A DNA stretch of 60,867 bases, from the NCBI GenBank assembly GCA_037892765.1, contig JBBKBW010000014.1. The stretch is one strand, 5' to 3'. The position numbers and the translations under genes were made by a program. Position 1 is the stretch's first letter, and every line of letters begins with the position of its first letter. This document shows positions 8,988 through 19,150 of the stretch, in pieces. A model generated the notes under the pieces. It worked only from the letters and a program-made list of their open reading frames with translations. It searched no databases and was not told the DNA's origin. This DNA is from Clostridium_AQ sp900552125. GTDB taxonomy: Bacteria > Bacillota_I > Bacilli_A > Erysipelotrichales > Erysipelotrichaceae.

Positions 8988-11588
8988 ATGAAAATGATGG
9001 AAAAATTAAAAAGGAGAACGAATCATTTTCTATGGGGAAGTCTAATATTTCTTGCTTTATTATGTGTATGCGTATTTTATTGGATTACCTCAACAATGGT
9101 GACAGAGAGTAAAAATACGATTTCAGAAGTTGCGAATATTTATATGGAAGAAATTAGTAAACAGTACCAGAATCATTTTGATACTCTTGTCAATCTACGC
9201 TATCAGCAGATCAATGCGATTATTGAAGCATTTCCTCCAGAAGAAGTAGAAATACTAGATGAAACAACATTAAGCGGTTTAGAGAATATGGGGAAATATC
9301 GAGAATTTATTTATATGTCGTTATACAACAAAGCAGGAAATGAGTTTCTTATCTATGGTGATTCTGTTTCTATTGTAAATAAAGAAATATTTATGGATTC
9401 TATGAATAATGGTAAACTAATGATAGGAACAGGAGAAACAAAAGATGGTGATCGGATCTTATTATATGGTATCTCAGTAGGATATCCTAATGGTGAAGGC
9501 TATCCGCTTCCTGATGGTTCTGATTGTACGGCTTTAGTAGTTGGATTGCCAATTGAAAAATTAAATGAAGCTCTAGCTTTAAATGACAATAATAGTATCG
9601 TGTTCTCACATATTGTAAGACAGGATGGAAGCTTTGTGATAAAAAACTCTGATACACAGGGGGATAACTATTTCACATGGCTATTAGAAAAAGGTGATTT
9701 TGGTGAACAAGATGCAGAAAAGGTTATTGTGGAATTAAAGAAAGCAATTATTAATCGAGGTATCTATACAATGGAAGTCTCCATTCAAGGAGATACTCGT
9801 CATATTTATTGTATACCAATGGAAAATTCTCAATGGTCACTCATTACGGTTATGCCGCATGGTGCTTTAGATAATGCGGTTTCTGATTTGGCAAGCAGTA
9901 GAATTTCATCAACAACAATAGGCTGTGGAATTATATTAATTGCGGCTATGATTATATTTGCGATTTATTTTAACCTATCTCATAAGCAAATCAAGGAAAT
10001 TGAAAAAGCCCAACATGAAGCAGAACATGCAAATCAAGCCAAGAGTGAATTCTTATCTAATATGAGCCATGATATTAGAACTCCAATGAATGCGATTGTT
10101 GGATTAACCGCAATTGCGATAACAAATATTGATAATAAAGAACAGGTTAAAAACTGTCTTCAGAAAATTACATTATCAAGTAAACATTTATTAGGACTAA
10201 TTAACGATGTACTGGATATGTCTAAGATTGAGAGTGGAAAACTGAATCTTAATATGGAATTAATTAGTTTAAGAGAGACAATGGAAAGTATCGTTAATAT
10301 CGTACAGCCACAGATAAAAGCTAAAGATCAGGTATTTAATATCAGTATTAAAAATATTATTTCTGAACAGGTATTCTGTGATGGAGTACGGCTAAATCAG
10401 ATTTTGATCAATCTTTTGTCAAATGCGATGAAGTTTACTCCTGAAAAAGGAAGTATTAATGTCAGTGTTAAACAGGAAGAATCTGTTAAAGGAAAAGATT
10501 GGGTAAGGACACATTTCTGGATAAAAGATACAGGTATTGGTATGACACCGGAATTCCAAAAACGTATCTTTGAATCCTTTGTTCGTGAAGATAATAAAAG
10601 AGTTCATAAAACAGAAGGCAGCGGTCTAGGTATGACAATCACAAAATATATTGTGGATAAGATGGAAGGCAGCATTGAAGTTGAAAGTGAACTAGATAAA
10701 GGTACAACATTCCATGTGATTCTTGATTTTGAAAAAGCGGATATCACAGAAGAAGAAATGGTATTACCGGAATGGAATATGCTGGTTGTGGATGATGATG
10801 AAGAGTTATGCCAGGATGCAGTTCATTCACTTAAAGAAATCGGAATCCATGCAGAATATACTACAAAAGGTAAAAAAGCTGTGGAAATGGTGAAAGAACA
10901 CCATGATAAAGGCAATAGTTATCAAGTAGTATTGCTTGATTGGAAGATGCCGGTTATGAACGGTATTGAGACAGCAAAAGCAATCAGAAAGAGTATAGGT
11001 GATGATATACCAATTTTATTAATTTCCGCAAATGATTATTCAGAAATTGAAGATGATGCCAAAGAAGCTGGTGTCAATGGTTTTATTTCAAAGCCATTAT
11101 TTAAATCTACTCTTTATCATGGATTAGCTCATTATATGCATTATGAAGATGTTAAAACAGAAAACACAAAACAGGAGACAGATTTTAGTAATGAGACAAT
11201 TCTACTTGCGGAGGATAATGATATCAATTATGAAATCGCAAATGAATTGTTAAGTGAAAAAGGATTTAAGGTAGAATGGGCTGAAAATGGTAAACAATGT
11301 GTTGAGATGTTTAAAGCAAAAGAACCTAATTATTACCAGCTTATTTTAATGGATTTACGTATGCCGATTATGGATGGATATCAGGCAACAGAAATGATAA
11401 GGAATTTGGCGGATCGCCCTGATGGGAAAGATATTCCGATTCTCGCAATGACTGCAGATGCCTTTGTGGAAGATATCAATCATTGTCTAGAAGTGGGAAT
11501 GAATGATCATCTAGCTAAACCGCTAGATGTGAATGATATGTTAAGAAAAATTCAAAAACACATGAAAAACACTACGAAAGACAAATAG
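8988..11588 (+). CDS. Hybrid sensor histidine kinase with two receiver domains
   Basis: 866 residues. Membrane segment at about 14-35, an extracytoplasmic domain of about 270 residues (Cache/PAS-like length), second membrane segment near 310-330, HisKA domain with NMSHDIRTPMNA near 360-370, HATPase with NLLSNAMKFTP and DTGIGM, then two receiver domains. Receiver 1 has LVVDDDEE and VVLLDWKMPVMNG; receiver 2 has LLAEDNDIN and LILMDLRMPIMDG, so both phospho-acceptor aspartates are present. No HPt or DNA-binding domain is fused, so output must pass to a separate HPt or response regulator not seen nearby. Similar proteins are common in gut Clostridia and Erysipelotrichia. The terminator downstream is clear. 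Confidence 0.88.
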   Translation: MKMMEKLKRRTNHFLWGSLIFLALLCVCVFYWITSTMVTESKNTISEVANIYMEEISKQYQNHFDTLVNLRYQQINAIIEAFPPEEVEILDETTLSGLENMGKYREFIYMSLYNKAGNEFLIYGDSVSIVNKEIFMDSMNNGKLMIGTGETKDGDRILLYGISVGYPNGEGYPLPDGSDCTALVVGLPIEKLNEALALNDNNSIVFSHIVRQDGSFVIKNSDTQGDNYFTWLLEKGDFGEQDAEKVIVELKKAIINRGIYTMEVSIQGDTRHIYCIPMENSQWSLITVMPHGALDNAVSDLASSRISSTTIGCGIILIAAMIIFAIYFNLSHKQIKEIEKAQHEAEHANQAKSEFLSNMSHDIRTPMNAIVGLTAIAITNIDNKEQVKNCLQKITLSSKHLLGLINDVLDMSKIESGKLNLNMELISLRETMESIVNIVQPQIKAKDQVFNISIKNIISEQVFCDGVRLNQILINLLSNAMKFTPEKGSINVSVKQEESVKGKDWVRTHFWIKDTGIGMTPEFQKRIFESFVREDNKRVHKTEGSGLGMTITKYIVDKMEGSIEVESELDKGTTFHVILDFEKADITEEEMVLPEWNMLVVDDDEELCQDAVHSLKEIGIHAEYTTKGKKAVEMVKEHHDKGNSYQVVLLDWKMPVMNGIETAKAIRKSIGDDIPILLISANDYSEIEDDAKEAGVNGFISKPLFKSTLYHGLAHYMHYEDVKTENTKQETDFSNETILLAEDNDINYEIANELLSEKGFKVEWAENGKQCVEMFKAKEPNYYQLILMDLRMPIMDGYQATEMIRNLADRPDGKDIPILAMTADAFVEDINHCLEVGMNDHLAKPLDVNDMLRKIQKHMKNTTKDK

Positions 11589-11611
11589 AATGAAAATCTA
11601 TAAAACAGTAT

Positions 11612-11653
11612 AAAATGTCAATCATAGTAAAATACTATTATTGGCATTTTTTC
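11612..11653 (+). terminator. Terminator of the hybrid kinase gene
   Basis: AAAATGTCAAT pairs with ATTGGCATTTT (one G-U), with an inner ATAGTA/TACTAT stem, followed by TT. Confidence 0.85.
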
Positions 11654-11785
11654 TATATATATTATGTTATTTATTTCACTATTAGGTTTTGTTTTGCATA
11701 ATTGTGCGAAATAGTTAATCTGTTCTTATAAAAAAGCGGACTTTATAATAATTATGTAAGCGATAGTCAAGAAAGGAGGAACTGT

Positions 11786-13684
11786 ATGAGATTATATTCA
11801 ATCATGAATGATTTATTGAATGAAAAAGATTATCTTAGTTTAGATTTTTTCATGGAACGTTACCAGGTTTCTAAACGAACTATTCAAAATGATTTATCTT
11901 ATCTTATACAGGTATCTTCACGAAAAGGATTTCAGTTACATATGCGTAGAGGAAGAGGCTATCTTTTGGAAGTAATCAATAAAGATTTACTAGATGAATT
12001 TATCGAGACGCTAAAGGTAAATGAAGTATATAGTACCAAAGATAGAATTCGTAATATTGTTGCTTATCTTGTTATACAGAAGAATTTCATTTCAATGGAT
12101 CGCATTGCGGAACATTTTCAGATCAGTAAGACATCTGTAAAAAACAATATGCATGAAGTTGATGAATTGGTGAAAAGCTATCAGCTTGAGCTGGAAAGAA
12201 AAAGCCATTATGGAGTTCGTATTGTGGGTTCTATGAAGGCTTATAAGACATTGCTTGCGGATTTATTCTATGATGAAAATAAGATCATTGAAAAAGAATT
12301 TGATGAAGTGTTAAAGGATTTTACTTCTATCGATAATGCTTTAATTGCACAGATGGAAGAAGAAGACTTAAATATCAATTATAACGAGTTAAAAAATGTA
12401 GTTGTTTGGTTAAGAGTCACAGCTTATTATGCTTATTTAAAGAAAGAAGTATCGGATATAGATTCAATAGATGAATCAAGCTGGAGCCATCGCATTGCAT
12501 GGAAGATGAAAGAACAGCTGGAAAAACATTATCCAATAGAAATCAGTAAAGAAAGTATTGATCTGTTAATTGATAAATTACAGAAAAATGTGCGAATTAA
12601 AGTAGCGAAAACATCGTTGAGTAAAGAGTTAAGTCATGAAATAGATAAATTTCTGATTGAAATTGACGAAAGCTATCATACTGAATTTTCTAATGATGCG
12701 GAGTTTAAGAAATCTCTTTTAACACATGTATCGCTATTAATTGATCGATTACATCAGAAAATATCGTATAAAAATACTTTAATTAATGAAATCTGTATTC
12801 GTTATCCAATGATATTTAATATCGCAATTCGATTCAGCGATATGTTGAAAGAAAAATATGGAGTAGAAGTTACTCATGATGAAGCTGGATTTATCGCTAC
12901 GCATTTTGCTGGTCATATGGAAAAAGAACGTAATGAAAAAATTATGCGGTTTAATAATATAGGAGTTGTCTGTTCCTCCGGAGGAGGCAGTGCTTATCTT
13001 ATTAAGATGCAGCTTGAATCCTTATTCACTAGTTCAAATGTACAAACATTCAGCTTTTTACAGTTAGATGAACTGGAACAATTTAAACCAGATCTGATCT
13101 TTACGATTATGGAACTTGATAGAGAGTTTCAGGTTCCAGTAATTCATATTAAAGAATTATTAGACGATGATGATCTAATGCAGATAAGAAAATTCCTGCA
13201 ATACGATAACTGTCACTCATTCTCTTTAGTAGACAATGGTTCTCCAATTACAAAACTGTTCTGTCATGAGTTCTTTAAAATAGCTTCTTATAAGACTTAT
13301 GAAGATGCTTTAAAGGATATGGCTAAACAGTTGGAAGATAGTGGCTATGGTGGAGAAAATTATCAGAAATATGTACTGGAAAGAGAATCTTATATGAGTA
13401 CGGTATATATGAATGGTGTATGTATACCGCATCCAATCGAAATATCAGCACAAAAGAATATGATTTCTGTATGTATTCTTGATAATCCATTAGTCCACGA
13501 AGGAAAACCTGTTCGTATTATCTTTATGGTTTCTTTAGTTAAAGAAGATTACGAAGTTCATAAAGAAGTGACAAGGTTATTGTATTTATTGATGAAGGAT
13601 GAAAGAAGATTAAAACGTGTTTTAGAAATGAAAACACTAGAGGAATTGTTGATTGTGATAAAAGAATTGAATGGAGGTGTATGA
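11786..13684 (+). CDS. BglG/LicR-type PTS-regulated transcription activator
   Basis: 632 residues. Two N-terminal winged helix segments (YQVSKRTIQNDLSYL, FQISKTSVKNNMHEV), two PRD domains (about 170-390; THDEAGFIATHFAGHM in PRD2), a GatB-like EIIB domain with VVCSSGGGSAYL near residue 395, and a C-terminal EIIA-like domain with VCIPHPIE carrying the phosphorylatable His. Such proteins activate PTS operons and are controlled by HPr and by the cognate EIIB through phosphorylation of the PRDs. The five PTS and peptidase genes immediately downstream are the obvious targets. It has its own upstream region and an excellent AAAGGAGGA site. The 3' end contains the ribosome binding site of the next gene. 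Confidence 0.9.
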   Translation: MRLYSIMNDLLNEKDYLSLDFFMERYQVSKRTIQNDLSYLIQVSSRKGFQLHMRRGRGYLLEVINKDLLDEFIETLKVNEVYSTKDRIRNIVAYLVIQKNFISMDRIAEHFQISKTSVKNNMHEVDELVKSYQLELERKSHYGVRIVGSMKAYKTLLADLFYDENKIIEKEFDEVLKDFTSIDNALIAQMEEEDLNINYNELKNVVVWLRVTAYYAYLKKEVSDIDSIDESSWSHRIAWKMKEQLEKHYPIEISKESIDLLIDKLQKNVRIKVAKTSLSKELSHEIDKFLIEIDESYHTEFSNDAEFKKSLLTHVSLLIDRLHQKISYKNTLINEICIRYPMIFNIAIRFSDMLKEKYGVEVTHDEAGFIATHFAGHMEKERNEKIMRFNNIGVVCSSGGGSAYLIKMQLESLFTSSNVQTFSFLQLDELEQFKPDLIFTIMELDREFQVPVIHIKELLDDDDLMQIRKFLQYDNCHSFSLVDNGSPITKLFCHEFFKIASYKTYEDALKDMAKQLEDSGYGGENYQKYVLERESYMSTVYMNGVCIPHPIEISAQKNMISVCILDNPLVHEGKPVRIIFMVSLVKEDYEVHKEVTRLLYLLMKDERRLKRVLEMKTLEELLIVIKELNGGV

Positions 13685-13685
13685 A

Positions 13686-14726
13686 ATGAGGGAATTGTTG
13701 AAACGATTAAGTGATGCAGATGCAGTTGCATCGAAGGAGAGTGAAGTTAGAAACATTATGAAAGAAGAATGTTCTGCTTTATGTGATGATGTGTCTTATG
13801 ATCATTTAGGAAGTGTAATATTCCATAAAAAGGGAACAGAGGATAATCCGCTAAAGATTATGTTCTCTGCTCATATGGACGAAGTCGGATTCTTAGTTCG
13901 TCATATTTCAGACATTGGTTTTGTGTACCTGATTGCCCTAGGTGGTGTATTAGATAAGAGTAAAGAAATGCAGAAAGTTCGTATCACAACCAATGATGGT
14001 CGTAAGGTTACAGGTATCTTGAATGTTACTAAAAATGAAAAAGGTAATGTTAAGGACATGTATGTTGATTTAGGTGTGGATACACGTGAAGAAGTAGAAG
14101 CACTAGGTGTAGAAATCGGAAACATGGTATGTTTTGCGAGTGAATGTGTACAGATGAACAATGAGAAGGTGTACGCAGGAAAAGCAATGGATGATCGTAC
14201 AGGCTGTTATGTAATAGCAGAAGCATTAAAGCGATTATCAAATGAAAATACAGCAGCTGATGTTTATATGGTAGCATCAAGCAGTGAGGAAGTTGGGGTT
14301 CGTGGCGGAAAAACTGCTACATATCAGATAAATCCGGATATCGTATTTGCGATTGATGTGGCAAATAATCCAGAATTGGTAAAAAATTATACAAACCATC
14401 GATTGATTGGTAAAGGCTGCATGATCGTTCATTACGATAAGACGATGGCCCCCAATGAAAAGCTTCTAAGCTATGTGAAAGAAACTGCAAAACGCTGTGG
14501 AATTTCTTATCAATGTGACATGTTCAGCGGTGGAGGAACGGATGCAGGAAATGCTCATTTATCAAGAAATGGGAAACTTGCATTAGTAATTGGAATACCA
14601 CTACGCTATTGCCATGGGGCATGGTCATTAGTACATGAAGATGATCTGGAAAGTACGATTGCATTGGTATGTGAACTAGCTAGAACGCTGAAAAAAGAAA
14701 ATTTCGAGGATTTCATTAGTTTTTAA
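13686..14726 (+). CDS. M42 family metallopeptidase (glutamyl/leucyl aminopeptidase type)
   Basis: 346 residues. Dinuclear metal-site motifs are present: SAHMDEVGF near residue 67, AMDDRTG near 170, SSSEEVGVRG near 200, FAIDVAN near 221 and CHGAWSLVHEDD near 310. M42 enzymes are cytosolic tetrahedral aminopeptidases that trim short peptides. I chose the ATG at 13686 because GGAGGT (13673-13678) lies 7 bases before it; the longer frame would start within that site. The gene begins just after the regulator stop and precedes the PTS genes, so the peptidase belongs to the same catabolic unit, suggesting the imported sugar carries a peptide or amino acid. Confidence 0.88.
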   Translation: MRELLKRLSDADAVASKESEVRNIMKEECSALCDDVSYDHLGSVIFHKKGTEDNPLKIMFSAHMDEVGFLVRHISDIGFVYLIALGGVLDKSKEMQKVRITTNDGRKVTGILNVTKNEKGNVKDMYVDLGVDTREEVEALGVEIGNMVCFASECVQMNNEKVYAGKAMDDRTGCYVIAEALKRLSNENTAADVYMVASSSEEVGVRGGKTATYQINPDIVFAIDVANNPELVKNYTNHRLIGKGCMIVHYDKTMAPNEKLLSYVKETAKRCGISYQCDMFSGGGTDAGNAHLSRNGKLALVIGIPLRYCHGAWSLVHEDDLESTIALVCELARTLKKENFEDFISF

Positions 14727-14739
14727 GGAGGAAAAGGAA

Positions 14740-15060
14740 ATGACTGAAATTGAACAGCAGATCGTAGGTATGATCTCATCTGCAGGAGACAGTAAAGCAA
14801 AAGCTTTTGAGGCATTGAAAATGGTACGTGAAAGCCGCTACGATGAAGCGAGAAAATTGTTAAATGAAGCTCGTGAAATTGACCTTGCCGCTCACAAGAT
14901 TCAGACACAGTTAATTACAGCAGAAATGTCTGGCGGTGACGACAAACCTGAAATTGGGTTATTAATGGTTCATGCACAGGATCATTATATGACATCTCAA
15001 TTGGCAAGAGATCTAATTGAGGAATTAATTAATATTTTTGAAGCAAAGGAGGGAAAGTAA
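14740..15060 (+). CDS. PTS lactose/cellobiose-family EIIA
   Basis: 106 residues, the usual length of EIIA-Lac proteins. The conserved LLMVHAQDHYMTS block holds the phosphorylatable His, and the helical SAGDSKAKAFEAL segment is the N-terminal helix of the trimeric fold. It accepts phosphate from HPr and passes it to EIIB encoded next. A strong AAGGAGGAAAAGGAA site precedes the ATG, 13 bases after the M42 gene. Confidence 0.93.
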   Translation: MTEIEQQIVGMISSAGDSKAKAFEALKMVRESRYDEARKLLNEAREIDLAAHKIQTQLITAEMSGGDDKPEIGLLMVHAQDHYMTSQLARDLIEELINIFEAKEGK

Positions 15061-15061
15061 G

Positions 15062-15394
15062 ATGAAGATTGTACTTTGTTGTGCAGGTGGATTTTCCACT
15101 ACAATGCTAATGGACAGTATGAAAAAAACAGTGAAAGAATCTGCTAAATTAAATAGTGATGATTTCTCATTTGTAGCTGTTCCAGTAGATATTCTAAATA
15201 GTGAAGTGGAAGATTGCGATGTTCTAGTAATCGGTCCACAGATTGCTCACAAATTGGACTACATTAAACCAATTATCGATCCATACAAAATTCCTTATGT
15301 TATCGTTGATAAAGACACATATGGAAAAATGGACGGGGCAACAGTATTAAAAATGGCTTTAATCGCAAGAAAAAAAGCTGATATGAACAAATAG
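15062..15394 (+). CDS. PTS lactose/cellobiose-family EIIB
   Basis: 110 residues. The active cysteine lies in IVLCCAGGFSTTML at the N-terminus, matching the P-loop of cellobiose EIIB (CxxGxST). The ATG at 15062 was chosen because AAGGAGGG lies 8 bases upstream inside the end of the EIIA gene; its start is one base after the EIIA stop, so translation is coupled. It transfers phosphate to the sugar during transport by the EIIC encoded next, and may also phosphorylate the PRD regulator at 11786. Confidence 0.92.
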   Translation: MKIVLCCAGGFSTTMLMDSMKKTVKESAKLNSDDFSFVAVPVDILNSEVEDCDVLVIGPQIAHKLDYIKPIIDPYKIPYVIVDKDTYGKMDGATVLKMALIARKKADMNK

Positions 15395-15452
15395 AATTAT
15401 AAATGAAAAAATGAATTAAAAATTAAATGAAAAATGAATAGGAGAGAAAATT

Positions 15453-16778
15453 ATGTTTGATAAATTTGAGGCATTTATGAACAAATATCTTACTCCAATC
15501 GCAAACAAAATGGATAAGCAGGTTCACTTAAGTGCTATCAAAAAAGCAATGGTTGCGATGACACCATTACTGTTGATTGGTAGTTTCTGTTTGATTCCTG
15601 ATGCAATCCCTAACATGATTGGAGAAAATAATCCGCTTTCTCAATGGATTATGGCAAATTCATCTGTTATTGCTATTCCTTATAATGTTGGTATGGCATT
15701 GATGTCAGTATACGTTTCTGTAGTTATTGCATATCATCTAGCTAACTCTTACAAACTAGATGTTCCTGGCTCTGTAAGTATGGCATTAATTGCTTTCTTG
15801 ATGATGGCTGTAGAATATACTGAAGATGGTGGTATTTCTACAACTTACCTTGGACCTAAAGGTTTATTTGCGGCAATGTTTGCTTCATTGATCGCAGTAG
15901 AATTATATCGCTGGTGTAAAAAGAAAAACTTTACAATTAAAATGCCTGAATCAGTACCTGATTTCGTATCACGTTCTTTTGAAATGATTCCAGTAACTTT
16001 AATTGTAGTTGGTTTCTTCTTAATTATCCGTGTTGTATGTGAAAATGGTTTACACACAGTTCCACCAATGATCTTTGCTAATATCCTATCACCACTAGTT
16101 GGTTCTATGGATAACCCATTGGCAGTAACATTCTTGCAGATTTTACGTTGTTTACTATTCTTCTTCGGTATTCATCCATCTGTATTAAGTCCAGTTACAA
16201 GTCCAATTTCTTCTCAGTTCTTAGCTGAAAATATTGAAGCTGTTAAAGCTGGTGGTGAAGCAATGCACTTCTTCACTCCAGGTGTTGAATCTGCATTTGG
16301 TAACTTTACTGGTACAGGTGTTACTATTGGTTTGGTATTCTGGTGCTTATTATCAAAATCAAAAGCACAGAAACAGATTGGTCGTATCGCATTGATCCCT
16401 GCTCTATTTGGTATCAATGAACCAATTCTATTCGGTGCACCTATCGTATTAAACCCAATCTTCTTTATTCCTTATGTAATCTGTGGTGGTATCATTGGTA
16501 CAATTCCTCATTGGATGATGTATTTTGGAATCGTGGATTGTTCAACATTCACACCTCCATATGTTGGTGTCTTCCTTGAAGGTTTCTTGACAAATATGGA
16601 TTATATGTCAATTGTTGCTAATGGTATTCAGTTGATTTTATCAATCTTGATCTGGTATCCATTCTTCAAATTATATGAAAAACGTGAACTTGAAAAAGAA
16701 GCAGAAATCACTGAAAAGAAATCAGTTATCTCTAAAGAAGACGAAGCTCTATTAGATGATTTAGATCTAGACTTCTAA
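15453..16778 (+). CDS. PTS cellobiose/lichenan-family EIIC permease
   Basis: 441 residues with about ten hydrophobic segments. Family landmarks are MNKYLTPIANKMDKQVHLSAIKKAM at the N-terminus (quoted in part), the loop FGIHPSVLSP near 230, FTGTGVTIGL near 283 and GINEPILFGAPIVLNP near 318, the substrate-binding GxNEP motif. It moves a beta-glucoside-like or amino sugar disaccharide across the membrane. The actual sugar cannot be read from sequence; the neighbouring peptidases argue against a plain beta-glucoside, and no glycosidase or phosphoglycosidase gene is present in the operon. Confidence 0.92.
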   Translation: MFDKFEAFMNKYLTPIANKMDKQVHLSAIKKAMVAMTPLLLIGSFCLIPDAIPNMIGENNPLSQWIMANSSVIAIPYNVGMALMSVYVSVVIAYHLANSYKLDVPGSVSMALIAFLMMAVEYTEDGGISTTYLGPKGLFAAMFASLIAVELYRWCKKKNFTIKMPESVPDFVSRSFEMIPVTLIVVGFFLIIRVVCENGLHTVPPMIFANILSPLVGSMDNPLAVTFLQILRCLLFFFGIHPSVLSPVTSPISSQFLAENIEAVKAGGEAMHFFTPGVESAFGNFTGTGVTIGLVFWCLLSKSKAQKQIGRIALIPALFGINEPILFGAPIVLNPIFFIPYVICGGIIGTIPHWMMYFGIVDCSTFTPPYVGVFLEGFLTNMDYMSIVANGIQLILSILIWYPFFKLYEKRELEKEAEITEKKSVISKEDEALLDDLDLDF

Positions 16779-16791
16779 AATAAACAGTTAG

Positions 16792-16821
16792 ATAAGGCAA
16801 GCTTCTGCTTGCCTTATTTTC
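16792..16821 (+). terminator. Terminator or attenuator after the PTS EIIC gene
   Basis: ATAAGGCAAGC/GCTTGCCTTAT perfect 11-bp stem with a TTCT loop followed by T-rich sequence. Genes continue on the same strand 50 bases later, so it may only partly separate the PTS genes from the M24-PatB-RDD genes. Confidence 0.85.
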
Positions 16822-16872
16822 AAAATTAGAACCAAAAAGGATCAATTTCCTTTATATAAGGAGGTAAGAAAC

Positions 16873-17946
16873 ATGGCAAATTATATTGATAAAGTGCAAA
16901 ATATGTTGGAAAATAGTCAGAATGATGCAGTTGTATTGAAAAGTGCTACCATGAAAAAATATTTAAATACTCTTACTGGAAGCGGCTGTCAGATTGTAAT
17001 CACGAAAGATAAAGGGTACTTATTCTTAGATGGGAGATATTTAGAAGAAGCTAAAGAAAGAGAACATGATTTAGAAATTCATTTAATTCAGGAAAATGCT
17101 ATTTCAGATATATCTAAAACTTTAAAAGCATGCGGCTGTAGAAAATTAGCGTTAGAAGATGCTTCTACATCAGTAAAGATGTATCAGGCATATGCACAGG
17201 AAGGCTTTGAACTGTCTTTATGGAGTGATGAATTAGGATTGCTTCGTATTCGCAAGGAAGAGGAAGAAATTCAAAAAATTCAATTAGCTGTAGATATGGC
17301 AGATGAAATTCTTGTTAAAGTAAAAGATAAGATTCATATTGGCATGAGTGAGAATGAAATCAGTGCATTATTACACTATTACGCAATATCAATGGGTGCT
17401 CAGAAAATGTCCTTTGATACCATTGTTTCTTCAGGTCCAAGAACAGCTTTACCTCATGGAAGACCAACAAATCGAAAAATATCAGCACATGAGCCTATTA
17501 TGATGGATTTTGGGGTACAATTAAATAATTATCAATCTGATATAACACGTATGGTATTTATTGGAAAGCCAAGTGATAAAATACTTGATATCTATAATAC
17601 TGTATATGAAGCACAGACAACTGCACTAGCTAGTATTCGTGAGGGAATGACAGGACAGGCTGTTGATGCAGTTGCTCGTGATATTATCACAAAAAGAGGC
17701 TATGGTGAGTACTTCGGACATGGCTTAGGACATGGCATTGGAATTGGCGACGGATGTGAATTTCCAATGTTAAATCGATCATCTACCACAATATTAAAAG
17801 AAAATATGCTTATGTCTTGTGAACCAGGTGTATATGTACCTGGGGTTGGTGGTGTTCGCATTGAGGATGATGTCTTAATAAAAAACGGTGTCGGAGTTGC
17901 CTTGAATAAAACTTCAAAAGAACTTTGTATCTTAAAGGAGAAGTAA
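16873..17946 (+). CDS. M24 family Xaa-Pro aminopeptidase-like
   Basis: 357 residues. Creatinase N-terminal domain (1-125) and a pita-bread domain with MMDFGVQLNNYQSDITR (metal Asp residues), GHGLGHGIG (metal His), SCEPGVY and GGVRIEDD (metal Glu residues), plus ALPHGRP. The segment after GHGIG reads IGDGCEFP, where most family members have an extra His (HExP), so substrate handling may differ. Cytosolic dipeptide or Xaa-Pro peptide cleavage is expected. A start site with AAGGAGGTAAG precedes the ATG. It shares the strand with the PTS genes and is followed 3 bases after its stop by the PatB-like gene. Confidence 0.85.
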   Translation: MANYIDKVQNMLENSQNDAVVLKSATMKKYLNTLTGSGCQIVITKDKGYLFLDGRYLEEAKEREHDLEIHLIQENAISDISKTLKACGCRKLALEDASTSVKMYQAYAQEGFELSLWSDELGLLRIRKEEEEIQKIQLAVDMADEILVKVKDKIHIGMSENEISALLHYYAISMGAQKMSFDTIVSSGPRTALPHGRPTNRKISAHEPIMMDFGVQLNNYQSDITRMVFIGKPSDKILDIYNTVYEAQTTALASIREGMTGQAVDAVARDIITKRGYGEYFGHGLGHGIGIGDGCEFPMLNRSSTTILKENMLMSCEPGVYVPGVGGVRIEDDVLIKNGVGVALNKTSKELCILKEK

Positions 17947-17949
17947 TTT

Positions 17950-19137
17950 ATGAATTATAATTTTGATGAAGTCAATAATCGCTTAGGAACATATTGTACA
18001 CAATGGGATTATATTGAAGATCGCTTTGGAGAAAAGGATTTATTGCCATTTTCTATTTCCGATACGGACTTTAAAATACCAAAACCAATTACCGAAAAAA
18101 TATTAGAAGTCGCAAAACATGAAATTTATGGATATTCAAGATGGAATCACCATGATTTCAAAAGCAGTATCACGGATTTTTATAAACGTAGACACAACTG
18201 TGATATGAAGGAAGATTGGGTGCTTTATAGCCCATCCGTTATGTATTCTGTATCTATATTGATTCGTTTATTATCAAAACCCAAAGATGCAGTATTAACC
18301 TTTAATCCAATGTATGATTCATTCTTTACTGTAATAGAAGATAATGATCGTAGATTGATTTCACATCATTTAGTCGCAAAAAATGGTACTTTTGAAATTG
18401 ATTTTCCATTATTTGAAAAACAGCTAGAAGAAGCAGAGATCTTATTATTATGTGCACCACATAATCCAACTGGAAGAATATGGACAAAAGATGAAATGGA
18501 TACCATCGTATCTTTATGTAAAAAACATCATGTTAAAATTATTTCAGATGAAATTCATATGGATATTCAATTAAGAGATAATAAACATATACCTTTATTG
18601 TCATATATTAATGAATATAAAGAATTATATACTGCATCTTCTTGTAGTAAAACATTAAATGTACCAGGACTAATTGGATCGTATTTATTAGTTCCGAATG
18701 AAGAAATAAGAGATGCATTCTTACATCAGACAAGAAAAGTAGATTTCTTGAATTCTGTAAGTATTTTAGGAATGTATGCGACTATGGTAGGTTATAGAGA
18801 ATGTGATGATTATATTGATCAGTTAAATGCTTATATAAGATCTAATATGGAATACGTGAAGTCTTTTATTGATAAGGAACTTCCTGATTTTAAATTTGAA
18901 ATTCCTGATGGAACATATTTAGCTTGGATTGATGCTAGAGAAGTACCATTTACAACTGAAGAAATTCAGGATGCCCTTGTTCATGTAGGAAAAGTTGCTA
19001 TTATGAAGGGGGAAACTTATGGTGAAAGCGGGACAAAGTATCTTCGCTTAAACTGCGGATGTCCAAAATCTAAACTGGAAGATGGTATGAAACGCTTTAA
19101 AGCCGCAATGGATTGGCTGTATACACAAAAGAAATAA
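17950..19137 (+). CDS. PatB/MalY-type PLP aminotransferase, probable cystathionine/cysteine-S-conjugate beta-lyase
   Basis: 395 residues, the family length. Fold type I PLP signatures are visible: APHNPTGRIW near residue 170, SDEIHMDI near 200 (Asp that binds the pyridine nitrogen), SSCSKTLNVPGL near 233 with the Schiff-base Lys, GTYLAWIDAR near 318 and YLRLNCGCP near 360 with the carboxylate Arg. Members cleave C-S bonds of cystathionine, cysteine or S-conjugates to pyruvate, ammonia and a thiol; some have regulatory roles. Directly follows the M24 peptidase gene and starts with AAAGGAGAAG. In this setting it could release a thiol from a peptide conjugate after peptidase action. Confidence 0.85.
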   Translation: MNYNFDEVNNRLGTYCTQWDYIEDRFGEKDLLPFSISDTDFKIPKPITEKILEVAKHEIYGYSRWNHHDFKSSITDFYKRRHNCDMKEDWVLYSPSVMYSVSILIRLLSKPKDAVLTFNPMYDSFFTVIEDNDRRLISHHLVAKNGTFEIDFPLFEKQLEEAEILLLCAPHNPTGRIWTKDEMDTIVSLCKKHHVKIISDEIHMDIQLRDNKHIPLLSYINEYKELYTASSCSKTLNVPGLIGSYLLVPNEEIRDAFLHQTRKVDFLNSVSILGMYATMVGYRECDDYIDQLNAYIRSNMEYVKSFIDKELPDFKFEIPDGTYLAWIDAREVPFTTEEIQDALVHVGKVAIMKGETYGESGTKYLRLNCGCPKSKLEDGMKRFKAAMDWLYTQKK

Positions 19138-19150
19138 GAGAGGAATATCT